Below, piece by piece: positions 18,295 through 30,150 of a DNA stretch of 64,000 nt. The translations under genes were made by a program, and so were the position numbers. The notes under the pieces are model-generated. The model did not search any database, had not been told where the DNA came from, and worked only from the letters and a program-made list of their open reading frames with translations. The stretch is from Rhodocyclales bacterium (GTDB lineage: Bacteria > Pseudomonadota > Gammaproteobacteria > Burkholderiales > Rhodocyclaceae): contig JAPLQY010000015.1 of NCBI GenBank assembly GCA_026399475.1, forward strand, positions 1-64,000. The letters run 5' to 3'. The number at the start of each line of letters is the position of its first letter. Within the stretch, counting starts at the first letter, position 1.

Positions 18295-19431
18295 ATGACG
18301 GAGTCCCGCACCGCCCTGATCCTGACTGGCGGCGGGGCGCGCGCCGGCTATCAGGTGGGCGTGTTGAAGGCGATCCGCGAACTGTTGCCGGAGCCGCGGC
18401 GCAATCCGTTTCCGATCCTGTGCGGCACTTCGGCCGGCGCACTCAACGCTGCGTCGATGGCTGTATCGGCGGAAGACTTCGGGGCCGGCGTGGACAAGCT
18501 GCTGAACATCTGGGAGAACTTCAGCGCACAACAGGTCTATCGTGCCGATCCGGTGAGCATGGGTATCTCGGGCGCGCGCTGGGTGTCGACGCTGGCGCTT
18601 GGCTGGCTGACACGGCATTCGCCGCGCTCGTTGCTTGATAACTCGCCGCTGCGCCGTCTCCTGAGCGACAGCCTCGACTTCAGTCGCATCGCGCAAGCCA
18701 TAGAATGCGGCGCGCTGCATTCCGTCAGCATTACCTGCTCCGGTTACTCGTCGGGGCAGAGCGTCAGCTTTTTTCAGGGGCGCGCAGATCTCGAAGCCTG
18801 GCGGCGCAGCCAGCGGGTAGGGGCACCCACCGAGATTTCTCTCGATCATCTGATGGCATCGAGCGCCATCCCCTTCATTTTTCCGGCAGTGCATCTCAAT
18901 CGCGAATGGTTCGGTGATGGCTCGATGCGGCAGGTGGCGCCGGTTTCGCCGGCCATCCACCTCGGCGCCGACAAGATACTGGTGATCGGTGCCGGGCGCA
19001 TGGCCGACGAGAATGCCCGACCGCGTGCCGAGGTCTATCCTTCGCTGGCGCAAATCGCCGGCCATGCGCTGTCGAGCATCTTTCTCGACAGCATGTCGGT
19101 CGATCTCGAACGGATGAGCCGCATCAACAACACGCTGTCACTGATCCCGGAGGATGTCCGTCGCGAGAAAGGCATGAGTCTGCGCCCGATTGAAGTGCTG
19201 ACCATCGCGCCGTCGCAGCGTCTCGATCACCTCGCCGCGCGCCATGCGAAGGCGTTGCCATGGCCGGTACGGGTGATGCTGCGCGGCATCGGGGCCATGA
19301 ATCGAAACGGCGGCGCACTGACCAGCTACCTGCTGTTCGAGCGGCCCTACACCAGGGCCTTGATCGATCTTGGCTATGCAGATACCTTGGCGCGTCGGGA
19401 TGAAGTGCGTCAGTTTCTCGAATTGACTTAA
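18295..19431 (+). CDS. patatin-like phospholipase family protein
   Basis: A ~378-residue patatin-family serine hydrolase. The oxyanion loop is LTGGGARAGYQ, the nucleophile elbow is CGTSAGALNA (GxSxG) and the catalytic aspartate is in FGDGSMRQ, so the Ser-Asp dyad is intact. No signal peptide, so it probably acts in the cytoplasm or at the inner membrane face on phospholipids or acyl esters. The ATG at 18295 (MTESRTALIL) lies 8 bp after the maeB stop; the frame is open further upstream only within maeB. Likely co-transcribed with maeB. Substrate unknown. Confidence 0.88.
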   Translation: MTESRTALILTGGGARAGYQVGVLKAIRELLPEPRRNPFPILCGTSAGALNAASMAVSAEDFGAGVDKLLNIWENFSAQQVYRADPVSMGISGARWVSTLALGWLTRHSPRSLLDNSPLRRLLSDSLDFSRIAQAIECGALHSVSITCSGYSSGQSVSFFQGRADLEAWRRSQRVGAPTEISLDHLMASSAIPFIFPAVHLNREWFGDGSMRQVAPVSPAIHLGADKILVIGAGRMADENARPRAEVYPSLAQIAGHALSSIFLDSMSVDLERMSRINNTLSLIPEDVRREKGMSLRPIEVLTIAPSQRLDHLAARHAKALPWPVRVMLRGIGAMNRNGGALTSYLLFERPYTRALIDLGYADTLARRDEVRQFLELT

Positions 19432-19494
19432 TGTTATTGCTGAGACTCAAGGCTCAACTCCCTTATTTCTATAGGAAAGTGCCGATAGAGCTTG

Positions 19495-19522
19495 TTGCAG
19501 AGTGGATATCCTCTGCTAGAAT
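19495..19522 (+). promoter_or_regulatory. sigma-70-like promoter of the endopeptidase gene
   Basis: TTGCAG (19495-19500), a 16-bp spacer and TAGAAT (19517-19522), with the ATG at 19549 and a GCAGGAGGGG ribosome-binding site between. Confidence 0.55.
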
Positions 19523-19548
19523 GAATCCATTGCAGGAGGGGCATCTCC

Positions 19549-20499
19549 ATGAAACAAGCACTACTGATGTTGTTGGCGACCGCAATAGTCGGCGCTGGCG
19601 TGGCGCCAACTAACGTCGAGGCAGCCACCGGCAAGAAGGCCGTTACTGCAAAGGCTCCGCACGCGGCGAAGAAGCACAGGGCCAAGAAGGCAGTCCGCGC
19701 CAAATCCGCGCACCGCGGTGCATCCCTGGATGAGGCCCAGCATCTGGCCTTGCAGTCGTCAGCCGCCTTGGTGCTGGATCAGGCGACCGGTGCGATCCTG
19801 TTTGAAAAAAATCCCACTGCCGTCTTGCCGATTGCGTCGATTACCAAGTTGATGACGGCGATGGTAGTGCTTGACGCCAAGCCCAACCTTAACGAGACCT
19901 TGGCTATTGGCGACGAGGATGTCGATATCCTCAAGGGGACGCGTTCGCGTCTCAAGGTCGGTACTCATCTGGCGCGCGAGGAAATGCTGCGCCTGGCTCT
20001 GATGTCCTCGGAAAACCGTGCTGCCGCAGCCTTGTCGCGCCACTATCCGGGCGGTCGGGAAGCTTTCGTAATCGCCATGAACCAGAAGGCGCAGGCTCTC
20101 GGTCTGGTCGATACGCGTTTCCGGGATCCGACCGGGTTGACAGCAGCGAATGTATCGAGCCCGCGTGATCTGGCGAAAATGGTCGATGCCGCGCATCAGT
20201 ATCCCCTGATCCGCGAGTTTTCGACCACGTCCGAAGGTGAATTCAACATTGCCGGCCGAACGCAGCAGTTCCGCAACACCAATACTCTGGTGAAGAATCC
20301 GACCTGGGAGATCGGCCTCTCCAAAACCGGCTACATCAATGAGGCCGGCAAGTGTCTGGTGATGCAGGCCTGGCTCAACAACAAGCCGACCATCATCGTG
20401 CTGCTCGACTCCTGGGGCAAGATGACCCGCATAGGCGATGCCAATCGCATCAAACGCTGGGTCGAAAGCGCTTCGCTGACACGGCCGAGTGCCGGCTGA
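19549..20499 (+). CDS. pbpG: D-alanyl-D-alanine endopeptidase (S11, PBP7/8 type)
   Basis: 316 residues. An N-terminal signal peptide ends near VEA (residue ~25) and is followed by a lysine/alanine-rich linker (KKAVTAKAPHAAKKHRAKKA). The catalytic S11 domain shows SITK (S97-K100), SSEN as the SxN motif and SKTGY as the KTG motif. It is periplasmic, cutting D-Ala-mDAP cross-links in peptidoglycan. The basic linker is unusual next to the compact PbpG of enterobacteria and could bind wall teichoic-like or nucleic polyanions, but that is conjecture. It has its own promoter and terminator and is monocistronic. Confidence 0.92.
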   Translation: MKQALLMLLATAIVGAGVAPTNVEAATGKKAVTAKAPHAAKKHRAKKAVRAKSAHRGASLDEAQHLALQSSAALVLDQATGAILFEKNPTAVLPIASITKLMTAMVVLDAKPNLNETLAIGDEDVDILKGTRSRLKVGTHLAREEMLRLALMSSENRAAAALSRHYPGGREAFVIAMNQKAQALGLVDTRFRDPTGLTAANVSSPRDLAKMVDAAHQYPLIREFSTTSEGEFNIAGRTQQFRNTNTLVKNPTWEIGLSKTGYINEAGKCLVMQAWLNNKPTIIVLLDSWGKMTRIGDANRIKRWVESASLTRPSAG

Positions 20500-20519
20500 T
20501 ATTTCTGCCGAGTGATCCG

Positions 20520-20549
20520 GGGCCGCCCCTTTGGGCGGCCCTTGTTGTT
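20520..20549 (+). terminator. rho-independent terminator after pbpG
   Basis: A perfect 9-bp stem GGGCCGCCC/GGGCGGCCC (20520-20528 with 20533-20541), loop CTTT, then TTGTTGTTG, 20 bp after the pbpG stop. Confidence 0.85.
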
Positions 20550-20709
20550 GGTGCTTCTCCCGCAGATCGCATCTGGCCGCAACGCCAGCCGCGCGGAACG
20601 CCTGACGGGCTGCTAGAATTGCCAGCAAAATCATGCTGCTGCATGACCGCCATGGCAGGTCGGTGAGCAGTACCTTTCCCGTGTCAGTTCTACCTCGATC
20701 GGTCGTCTC

Positions 20710-21660
20710 GTGAGCCCAGCATCTTCCCCTGAATTTCCCCCTGCGCGCATCGTCATCGCCACGCGCGAGTCCCGCCTGGCCCTGTGGCAGGCCGAACACG
20801 TTCGCAGCCTGTTGCAGCAGCTGTATCCGGCCTGCCAGGTCGAGTTGCTCGGCATGACGACTCGCGGCGACCAGATTCTCGACCGGCCGCTGTCCAAGGT
20901 CGGCGGCAAGGGCTTGTTCGTCAAGGAGCTGGAGGCCGCCCTGCTCGACGGTTCCGCCGATCTCGCCGTGCATTCCATGAAGGATGTGCCGATGCAGATG
21001 GAGCCGGAGTTTTCCCTGGTCGCCATCGGTCCGCGCGAAGTGCCGCTGGATGCCCTGGTATCGAGCAAGTACGCCAGCCTGGCGGACATGCCGCCGGGTG
21101 CCGTGATCGGCACGTCCAGCCTGCGCCGCGAAGCCCAATTGCATGCGCGTTATCCCTGGCTCGCCGTGACACCCCTGCGCGGCAATCTTGACACCCGCTT
21201 GCGCAAGCTCGACGAAGGCCAGTTCGATGCCATCATCCTCGCTGCGGCGGGCCTGAAACGCCTTGGGCTCGGTGACCGCATCCGCGCCGTGCTGCCCGCC
21301 GAAGACTCGCTGCCCGCCGCCGGGCAGGGTGCGCTGGGCATTGAAGCGCTGGCCTCGCGACCGGAAGTGGCTGCCTGGGTCGCGCCCTTGAATGACCCGG
21401 ATACCGCCGCCTGTGTGCGCACAGAACGCGCCGTGTCACGGGCGTTGGCGGGCAGTTGCGAAGTGCCGCTGGGGGCCTATGCCGAGATGCGTGCGGGCAG
21501 CGTCTATTTGCGCGGCTTTGTCGCCTCGCCGGATGGCACGCGCATGGCGCATGCCGAACTCACCGGTAGCTGCGCCGACCCCGAAGCGCTCGGTTTGCAA
21601 TTGGCATCCGAACTGCGCCGCCAGGGCGCTGCCGAAATCCTCGCTGCGCTGGGAAGTTAG
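20710..21660 (+). CDS. hemC: porphobilinogen deaminase (hydroxymethylbilane synthase)
   Basis: 316 residues. It polymerises four porphobilinogens into hydroxymethylbilane. The dipyrromethane cofactor cysteine is in [21 protein letters not shown] and [10 protein letters not shown] are standard HemC motifs, and [14 protein letters not shown] starts the enzyme. First gene of a four-gene unit hemC-hemD-hemX-hemY with gaps of 2, -23 and 8 bp. Confidence 0.97.
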   Translation: MSPASSPEFPPARIVIATRESRLALWQAEHVRSLLQQLYPACQVELLGMTTRGDQILDRPLSKVGGKGLFVKELEAALLDGSADLAVHSMKDVPMQMEPEFSLVAIGPREVPLDALVSSKYASLADMPPGAVIGTSSLRREAQLHARYPWLAVTPLRGNLDTRLRKLDEGQFDAIILAAAGLKRLGLGDRIRAVLPAEDSLPAAGQGALGIEALASRPEVAAWVAPLNDPDTAACVRTERAVSRALAGSCEVPLGAYAEMRAGSVYLRGFVASPDGTRMAHAELTGSCADPEALGLQLASELRRQGAAEILAALGS

Positions 21661-21662
21661 CG

Positions 21663-22445
21663 GTGTCTTTGACCGGCCGCCATGTCGTGGTGACGCGCCC
21701 GGCCGGGCAGGCGACGCATTTCGCCACGGCATTGGCTGATCAGGGTGCGATACCTGTGCTCTACCCGGTGCTGGAAATCCGCGACATCGAAGACGTTGCG
21801 CCGCTGCTCGACGTCGCGATTCGTCTCGACAGTTTCGACCTCGCCGTGTTTGTCAGCCCCAATGCGATAGAAAAAGCGCTGGCCCTGATCCTGCCGCGCC
21901 GCTCCTGGCCCGTTTCGCTGCGTGTGGCGGCGCTGGGCAAGAGCAGCGAACGCGAGCTGGCGCGGCATGGGATTCATGATGTCATTTCGCCACCGCTGCG
22001 CTTTGACTCCGAGGCCCTGCTGGATCTTCCCGAACTGACTGACGTACACGGCAAACACGTGATCATTTTCCGCGGCGATGGTGGCCGCGAGGTGCTGGGC
22101 GACACGCTAAAGGGGCGTGGCGCCAGCATCGAGTACGTCACCTGCTACCGCCGCGCCCGGCCACAACTCGATCCGGCGCCCTTGCTCAAGCTATGGGAGC
22201 TGGGGCAGCTCGATGCCGTGACCCTGACCAGCAGTGAAGGCCTGCGCAATTTTCACGACATGGTCGGCCGCCTCGGGCAGGCGTGGCTGAAAAAGACGCC
22301 GGCTTTTGTTCCGCATGCCCGCATTGCCGAACAGGCGCAGGCCCTGGGTCTTGCCCGGGTAATAGCAACCGACCCTGGTGATGACGGTTTGATGGCCGGA
22401 CTCATGCAATACTTCGCATCTCATGGAAACTCCCCTTCAAACTGA
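21663..22445 (+). CDS. hemD: uroporphyrinogen-III synthase
   Basis: 260 residues in the HemD fold (two similar Rossmann-like lobes). The N-terminal VVVTRPAGQA and the VTLTSSEGLRNF segment near residue 190 are family marks; overall HemD conservation is always low. It closes and inverts ring D of hydroxymethylbilane. It starts with GTG 2 bp after hemC and overlaps hemX by 23 bp. Confidence 0.93.
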   Translation: MSLTGRHVVVTRPAGQATHFATALADQGAIPVLYPVLEIRDIEDVAPLLDVAIRLDSFDLAVFVSPNAIEKALALILPRRSWPVSLRVAALGKSSERELARHGIHDVISPPLRFDSEALLDLPELTDVHGKHVIIFRGDGGREVLGDTLKGRGASIEYVTCYRRARPQLDPAPLLKLWELGQLDAVTLTSSEGLRNFHDMVGRLGQAWLKKTPAFVPHARIAEQAQALGLARVIATDPGDDGLMAGLMQYFASHGNSPSN

Positions 22446-23481
22446 TTCGACAGCCGCCACCAGCCGGTGGCGGGATGCCCTGCGCCGTCCGACGCTGCGC
22501 GTTCTTGCTGTCGCTATCGTGCTTGTCGTCGCGCAATGGGTCGACACTCGCATGCAGGTTGCGAGCCTGCAGCAGGAACTTGCCCGGCGCCTGAGCGACG
22601 GTGACTCCCTGGCCAAGGAAGGGCGCGTCCTGGCCCGCCAGAGTCAGGAGACGCTGGCGGGCCTGCAGGCCAAGGTCGGCGCTCTGGAGGCGAAACTGGC
22701 CGAAACACAGAGTCAGGCCGTGGCGCTGGAAGCCATGTATCAGGAACTCTCCAGCACCCGTGACGAACGCGTGCTGGCCGAAGTGGAGCAAGCGGTAGTG
22801 ATCGCCATGCAGCAACTCCAGTTCGCCGGCAATGTCGAGGCGGCACTGATCGCCTTGCAGGGTGCAGATGCCCGTCTCGCCCGCTCGGTCCAGCCGCAAT
22901 TCCTGCCCGCCAGAAAGCTGATTCTTCGCGACATCGAGCGCCTCAAGGCAACACCGGGCGCCAATGTCAGCGGCCTGTCGCTCAAGATCGAAAGCGTGGT
23001 GGCCGCCGTTGACAGCCTGCCGCTGGCCTATGAGCAGCGGCCAAAAGCGGACGCAGCCAAACCGGTATCCGCGCCAACAACTGCGAGTGCTGCTTACTGG
23101 CGCGAGCTGGGTGCGGATGTGTGGCGCGAACTGAGGCAACTGGTGCGCATCGAGCGCATCGACCAGGCTGACCCTGCGCTGCTTTCACCCAACCAGAGTT
23201 TCTTCCTGCGCGAGAACCTCAAGCTGCGGCTGCTCAATGCGCGCATGGCGCTGCTGCAACGAGACGGCAAGATCTTCCGCGAAGAGATACGGCAGTCGCG
23301 CGAGCAGCTTGATCGCTACTTCGATAGTCGCGCCAAGCCTGTGCAGGCGGCACAGTCGACCTTGAAGACGCTGGCGACCACCGATGTCAGCTTCGATGTG
23401 CCTGGCCTGGCGGAAACCCTGACGGCCCTGCGCAACCTCAAGTTCGCCCGCGAGCGTGGCGCGAACGCTTCAGGCAAGTAA
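22423..23481 (+). CDS. hemX: HemX-family protein
   Basis: 352 residues. A short cytoplasmic head, one membrane segment (VLAVAIVLVVAQWV), then a coiled-coil-rich periplasmic part (about residues 40-110) and a helical C-terminal domain. It belongs to the HemX family, which is often mislabelled uroporphyrinogen methyltransferase but lacks methyltransferase motifs here. It sits between hemD and hemY, as is usual, and may organise haem synthesis at the membrane. The ATG overlaps the end of hemD by 23 bp. Confidence 0.9.
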   Translation: METPLQTDSTAATSRWRDALRRPTLRVLAVAIVLVVAQWVDTRMQVASLQQELARRLSDGDSLAKEGRVLARQSQETLAGLQAKVGALEAKLAETQSQAVALEAMYQELSSTRDERVLAEVEQAVVIAMQQLQFAGNVEAALIALQGADARLARSVQPQFLPARKLILRDIERLKATPGANVSGLSLKIESVVAAVDSLPLAYEQRPKADAAKPVSAPTTASAAYWRELGADVWRELRQLVRIERIDQADPALLSPNQSFFLRENLKLRLLNARMALLQRDGKIFREEIRQSREQLDRYFDSRAKPVQAAQSTLKTLATTDVSFDVPGLAETLTALRNLKFARERGANASGK

Positions 23482-23489
23482 GGATCGCC

Positions 23490-24674
23490 ATGCGCGCCGT
23501 GTTCTGGCTGCTGATACTTGCCGCGCTGGCGGTGGGGCTTGCGCTGGCCGCGCGCTATAACGACGGCTACGTGTTGCTGGTGCTGCCGCCGTGGCGTGCA
23601 GAGGTTTCGCTCAACCTGTTTCTGCTGGCCTCCGTTACCGGCTTCTTCGTGATTTACCTGCTGGCACGCGCCGTCAGCCATGTCCTCGGACTGCCGCGCG
23701 CGGTAGCCGAGTTCCGCCGGCGGCGACAACAGGAAAAGGCCTCTGTCGCTTTGCGTGACGCCTGGCGCCTGTTGCAGGAAGGACGTTACGGGCATGCCAT
23801 GCGTTGTGCCGAAAAAGCCAGTCCGGATAACGCGGCCGCGGGCATGATTGCTTTGGCCGGCTGGCGTGCTGCGCACGCCCTGCGCGACGCGGAGCGCTCG
23901 GCGGAATGGGCGGCGCGTGTACGCGGGCACGACAGCGCCGGCTTGCAGGCGGCCCGCTTGATGACGGAAGCCGAGTTCGCGCTTGAAGGTCGCCGCTTCG
24001 AAGATGCTCGCGATGCCCTGCAACTGCTCGCGGCGCGTGAAGGCCGGCATATCGCCGCCTTGCGCCTCAGCCTGCGTGCCGAACAGGGCCTGGGCAACTG
24101 GCGTGAAGTGGCGCGCCTGGTGCGCCAACTCGAAAAACACCAGGCCCTGACTGCCGATCAGGCGGCACCGATTCGCAGTCGCGCCGTGCGTGAAGCCCTG
24201 CGCGGCTTGCGCGAAGATCCCGCGGGGCTCATGCGCTACTGGCGCGAACTGGATGACGCCGATCGTGCCGAAGCCTCGCTGGCGCTGGAGACAGCGCGCG
24301 CGCTGGCAGCATCGGGCGACAGTCGCGAAGCCCAGCGCGTGATCGAAGATGCGCTGGATGAACGCTGGGATGCCGCCCTGGTGCTGGCCTATGGCGAGTG
24401 CGGCCAGGACGGGGAGCCTGCCGGGGACGTCCTCGGACGCATCGCGCAGGCCGAAAAATGGCTGGCACGCGTACCGCGCGACGGCGCCTTGCTGCTGACC
24501 CTGGGCCGTCTGTGCCGCCGACAGCAACTGTGGGGCAAGGCCCGCAGCTACCTGGAAGCCGCGCTGGCCATTGCGCCGTCACGCGCCACCCATGTCGAAC
24601 TGGCGCAACTGCTCGATCAGCTCGAAGAGCCGGTGTTGGCGGTACGCCACTATCGCGCGGCAGCGGTGCTCTGA
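23490..24674 (+). CDS. hemY: HemY-family protein (TPR, membrane-anchored)
   Basis: 394 residues. Two N-terminal membrane helices (LLILAALAVGLALAA and LFLLASVTGFFVIYLLA) make up the HemY_N domain, followed by an alpha-helical TPR-like region to the end. The proteobacterial HemY is not the protoporphyrinogen oxidase of the same name in Gram-positives; its role is thought to be scaffolding late haem synthesis. Last gene of the hem operon. The stop codon lies inside a 12-bp tandem repeat. Confidence 0.92.
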   Translation: MRAVFWLLILAALAVGLALAARYNDGYVLLVLPPWRAEVSLNLFLLASVTGFFVIYLLARAVSHVLGLPRAVAEFRRRRQQEKASVALRDAWRLLQEGRYGHAMRCAEKASPDNAAAGMIALAGWRAAHALRDAERSAEWAARVRGHDSAGLQAARLMTEAEFALEGRRFEDARDALQLLAAREGRHIAALRLSLRAEQGLGNWREVARLVRQLEKHQALTADQAAPIRSRAVREALRGLREDPAGLMRYWRELDDADRAEASLALETARALAASGDSREAQRVIEDALDERWDAALVLAYGECGQDGEPAGDVLGRIAQAEKWLARVPRDGALLLTLGRLCRRQQLWGKARSYLEAALAIAPSRATHVELAQLLDQLEEPVLAVRHYRAAAVL

Positions 24675-24714
24675 GGTCTGCTCTGAGGCCTGCTCTGAGG
24701 CCTGCTCTGAGGCC
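24669..24714 (+). repeat. 12-bp tandem repeat over the hemY stop codon
   Basis: Nearly four copies of CTCTGAGGCCTG run from 24669 to 24714; only the first copy differs (GTCTG for GCCTG). The hemY stop TGA (24672-24674) is in the first copy, so extra copies would not alter the protein. AGGCCT is itself palindromic. Confidence 0.85.
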
Positions 24715-24729
24715 TTGTGATCCGCGGGA

Positions 24730-24927
24730 TCAGCTTCCTGATTCGATCCACTTCGGCGCGATGCCACGAGTGCCCAGCCAGTCTGCCAGGCTGGGCGCCT
24801 CGACGCGCAGGCCGGGCAGCGCTGGCGCTTCTTGGGGCCGCCCCTCGACCTGGATCAGCAGGCGTAGCGGGGTCGTGCAGAGCGGGCAGTAGTTGAAGCG
24901 ATAATCCGCGCCGGGGATGTCCCCGGA
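24730..24927 (-). pseudogene. possible remnant of a small CxxC protein
   Basis: One minus-strand frame is open between stops for ~65 codons and reads like real protein (DYRFNYCPLCTTPL, then LPGLRVEAPSLADWLG). It holds a CPLC pair typical of a zinc ribbon or Nudix-type N-terminus, but no ATG, GTG or TTG precedes it and the second cysteine pair is missing. A TGA at 24730-24732 ends it. It may be a decayed gene, or a short gene with a rare start. The upstream end holds the palindrome CCGGGGATGTCCCCGG (24911-24926). Confidence 0.3.
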
Positions 24928-24971
24928 TCAAGCCGGTCCACATCCCCGGTTAACTCGTCGCCAGGCGGTGC

Positions 24972-25274
24972 TCACACCCAAGGCAGGCACTGCCCGTTGA
25001 TCAGGATGAATCCATCGGGGCACAGCAGCGGGCCGTCATCGCACTCGTGATTCCTGTGCCCGCCACCGTCGCCGTGCTCACGGTCGCTGTGGCCCTCGCC
25101 CCTGGCCCATCCGGTGTGCCTGCCGTTGTCCCTGGACTGGAAGTCAAAGCCCCCGCTTCCTCTCACTGTCGAGGGATTGACCCCATCACGAGCGGCAACC
25201 GAAGAAGGGCTATCAGCATAGCTCGCCGATGCCAGGGCCAGAAGGGCTGCTGCAAACAAGCTTTTGATTTTCAT
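24972..25274 (-). CDS. small secreted Gly/His-rich protein of unknown function
   Basis: A 100-residue protein with a clear signal peptide (MKIKSLFAAALLALASASYA). The mature part is rich in Gly, His, Asp and Arg and ends in a Cys-containing tail (ECDDGPLLCPDGF then NGQCLPWV) with three cysteines. The ATG at 25274 is preceded by GGAGG at good spacing; the frame begins 10 codons earlier at 25304 without such a site. I do not recognise the family. The His/Asp-rich middle could bind metal ions, but this is a guess. The gene is downstream of hemF on the same strand, ~100 bp away. Confidence 0.7.
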   Translation of the reverse strand: MKIKSLFAAALLALASASYADSPSSVAARDGVNPSTVRGSGGFDFQSRDNGRHTGWARGEGHSDREHGDGGGHRNHECDDGPLLCPDGFILINGQCLPWV

Positions 25275-25382
25275 GACAGCCTCCATCGAGATATTGAACG
25301 GCAATCGGGTCGATACGACCCAGATTTCATAAACAAGAATACTCTAGAACTCGAGGAATGCGCAAGGTTTGCCGCGGCCCTG

Positions 25383-27635
<2,253 letters not shown>

Positions 27636-27639
<4 letters not shown>

Positions 27640-28265
27640 GCCTTGGCCAGCTCCTTGTCGTGTGATGCCGCGGCGTCGGCGGCGCGGCCGGCCTCGAAGG
27701 CCTTCTGGTTCACTTCGACCATCTTCGGCTTGCGCGCGCGGAAACGCTTGAGGATGGATTCCAGCAGCACTTCGGCGGAAAAGGGCAGGTGGTCGGCCAT
27801 GGCGCCGAGCATCACCGTGTTGCCCAGGCGCACGTCGCCCAGTTCCATGGCGATGGCCATGGCGTCGAAGGCATGGACCTTGTAGCCGCGGGCGCGGATT
27901 TCGGCCATGGGATCTTCCGGGTAGTCGTAGAGACCAAGGTCCACCACCGGTGGCACCAGGCGCGAGGTGTTCATCAACACCAGGCCGCCCGCCTTCAGGT
28001 AGTGGCACCAGCGCAGCGCCTCGGCCGACTCGAAGCCGACCAGCAGGTCGGCGGTGCCAGCCATGATCTGCGGCGAGAGCACCTTCTTGCCGAAGCGCAG
28101 GTGCGAGGACACCACGCCGCCGCGCTGGGCCATGCCGGCGACTTCGGTCTTCTTGGCGTCGTGGCCCATGGCGATGGCGGCCTCGGCGAGAATCTCCGTG
28201 GCGGTCATCACGCCCTGGCCGCCGATTCCGACGACGAGGATGTTGGTTACGTTGTCTGCGGGCAT
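27636..28265 (-). CDS. iorB: indolepyruvate:ferredoxin oxidoreductase, beta subunit
   Basis: 209 residues of the IorB/gamma-type domain of 2-oxoacid:ferredoxin oxidoreductases ([19 protein letters not shown] at the N-terminus). It pairs with the large IorA to oxidise arylpyruvates from Phe, Tyr and Trp to aryl-acyl-CoA. The ATG at 28265 follows GAGGAGG and lies 10 bp after iorA; a start 24 bp upstream has no such site. Confidence 0.9.
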
Positions 28266-28275
28266 GGCGGCCTCC

Positions 28276-30150
28276 TCAATGACGGACAAGTCGGATCGGC
28301 TTGTGTGTCAGGTCGGCATGGACGATCGCATTCGGCGCACAGGGCTGGACACACAGGGTGCAGCCGGTGCAAGCCGAGGTTTCGATACGGACGAACTGCA
28401 GTTCGACTTCCTTGCCCGAGGGCTTGACCACCTTCTCGCGGCGCGTGACGTGGATCGCCGGGCAGCCGACATCGACGCAGTTGCCGCAGCCGGTGCACTT
28501 GTCGTCGATCACCTCGTAGGGCTTCTGCTTGTGGTAATCGTCGATCAGCACACAGGGCTGGTCGGTGATGATGACCGAGACTTCGGGAATCTTGATCTCG
28601 TCGCGGATGGTCTTGAACAGCACCGGCAACTGGTAGGGGTCGAGGACGTGGATGCGTTCCTTCTTTACGCCGAGCGCTTCCACCAGTCGGGCGAAGTCGA
28701 CGCGCGGGGCTTCGTCGCCGTTGATGTCGCGGCCGGAACCTGGATTGGGCTGGCCGCCGGTCATGCCCACGGCGCGGTTGTCGAGCAGCAGCACGGTGAC
28801 GTTGCCGCCGTTGTAGACGATGTCGAGCAGGCCCTGCATGCCCATGTGGAGGAAGGTCGAATCGCCGATCACGGCGAGGATGCGCTTGTCCTTGTCGGCT
28901 TCGGCGCGGCCCTTGTCGAGGCCCAGCGCGATGCCCATCGAGGCGCCCATCGAGATCGTGGTGTCCAGCGCGTTCCAGGGATGGCCGGCGCCCAGCGTGT
29001 AGCAGCCGATGTCGCCGGCTATGGTGATGTTCTTGATCTGCGCCAGCGTGTAATAGACGCCGAGGTGCGGGCAGGCCACGCACATGGTCGGCGGCCGCGG
29101 GAAGACCTGTGAAGGTGCGAAGGGCATCTCCGGCACCGGCTCGCCGAGCAGGCGGGCGATGGCGGGCTTCAGCACGTTGGGTGCCAGTTCGCCCTGGCGC
29201 GGCAGGATTTCCTTGCCCAGGCACTGGATGCCGGCGGCCTTGAGTTCGAGTTCGACCAGCGGCTCGACTTCCTCGACCACCACCAGGGTTTCCACCGTGG
29301 CGGCGAAGGCGCGGATCTTGTCGGTCGGCACCGGGCAGGAAAAGCCGAGCTTGAGCACAGGCGCATCGGGGAAGGATTCGCGCACATGCATGTAGGCGGG
29401 GCCGGAAGTGACGAAGCCGACCCGCTTGTCCTTGCCGTTCTCGATGGTATTGAGCGGCGAGATCTCGGTCTCGGCGCGCAGTGCCTTGTCGCGTTCGAAC
29501 ATCAGGGGGATGCGCTTGCCGGCGCCGGACGGGGTCATCACCCAGCGCGCCGGTTCCTTCTTGAAGCCGGAGGCGGCGTGCGCGACGCGTTCGCCGACAC
29601 TGACCAGGCCCTTGACGTGGTTGATGCGCGTCGTCATGCGCAGGATCACCGGCACCTGGAATCTTTCGGAGAAATCGTAGGCCGCCTTGGTCATCTCGTA
29701 GGCTTCCTGCGAGTCCGAGGGCTCGAACATCGGCAGGTGGGCGAAGCGGCCCCAGTAGCGCGAATCCTGTTCGTTCTGCGACGAGGAGAGGCCGACATCG
29801 TCGGCGATGGCGATCACCAGGCCGCCGACTACGCCGGTCAGGGTCAGCGTCATCAGCGCATCCGAGGCGACGTTCATGCCGACGTGCTTCATGCAGCAGA
29901 AGGAGCGCGAGCCGGCGAAGGCGGCGCCGATCGCGACTTCGAGCGAGACCTTCTCGTTCACCGACCATTCGGCGTAGATGTCTGGATAGCCCGAAATCAC
30001 TTCGAGCATTTCGGTGGAAGGTGTGCCGGGATAGGCGGCGGCGACGCGCACGCCGGATTCCCATACGGCGCGGGCGACGGCTTCGTTGCCGGAAAGCAGA
30101 AGCCGGCTGGCGGCGGGGGGGATTGCCATCTGGGGCATTGCGGCGGCCAT
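28276..30150 (-). CDS. iorA: indolepyruvate:ferredoxin oxidoreductase, alpha subunit
   Basis: 624 residues: pyrimidine-binding domain, TPP-binding domain with the GDSTFLHMGMQGLLD and NGGNVTVLLLDNRAVGMTGG motifs, and a C-terminal pair of [4Fe-4S] sites (CTGCGNCVDVGCPAIH and CTGCTLCVQPCAPNAI). It oxidatively decarboxylates indolepyruvate and other arylpyruvates, reducing ferredoxin. Oxygen-sensitive enzymes of this type mark anaerobic amino acid catabolism; aerobic relatives exist. Head of a five-gene minus-strand run. Confidence 0.95.
   Translation of the reverse strand: MAAAMPQMAIPPAASRLLLSGNEAVARAVWESGVRVAAAYPGTPSTEMLEVISGYPDIYAEWSVNEKVSLEVAIGAAFAGSRSFCCMKHVGMNVASDALMTLTLTGVVGGLVIAIADDVGLSSSQNEQDSRYWGRFAHLPMFEPSDSQEAYEMTKAAYDFSERFQVPVILRMTTRINHVKGLVSVGERVAHAASGFKKEPARWVMTPSGAGKRIPLMFERDKALRAETEISPLNTIENGKDKRVGFVTSGPAYMHVRESFPDAPVLKLGFSCPVPTDKIRAFAATVETLVVVEEVEPLVELELKAAGIQCLGKEILPRQGELAPNVLKPAIARLLGEPVPEMPFAPSQVFPRPPTMCVACPHLGVYYTLAQIKNITIAGDIGCYTLGAGHPWNALDTTISMGASMGIALGLDKGRAEADKDKRILAVIGDSTFLHMGMQGLLDIVYNGGNVTVLLLDNRAVGMTGGQPNPGSGRDINGDEAPRVDFARLVEALGVKKERIHVLDPYQLPVLFKTIRDEIKIPEVSVIITDQPCVLIDDYHKQKPYEVIDDKCTGCGNCVDVGCPAIHVTRREKVVKPSGKEVELQFVRIETSACTGCTLCVQPCAPNAIVHADLTHKPIRLVRH

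Noticed and set aside
22423..23481. uroporphyrinogen-III methyltransferase activity for HemX
   Set aside because: No SAM-binding methyltransferase motifs; a membrane helix and coiled coil instead.
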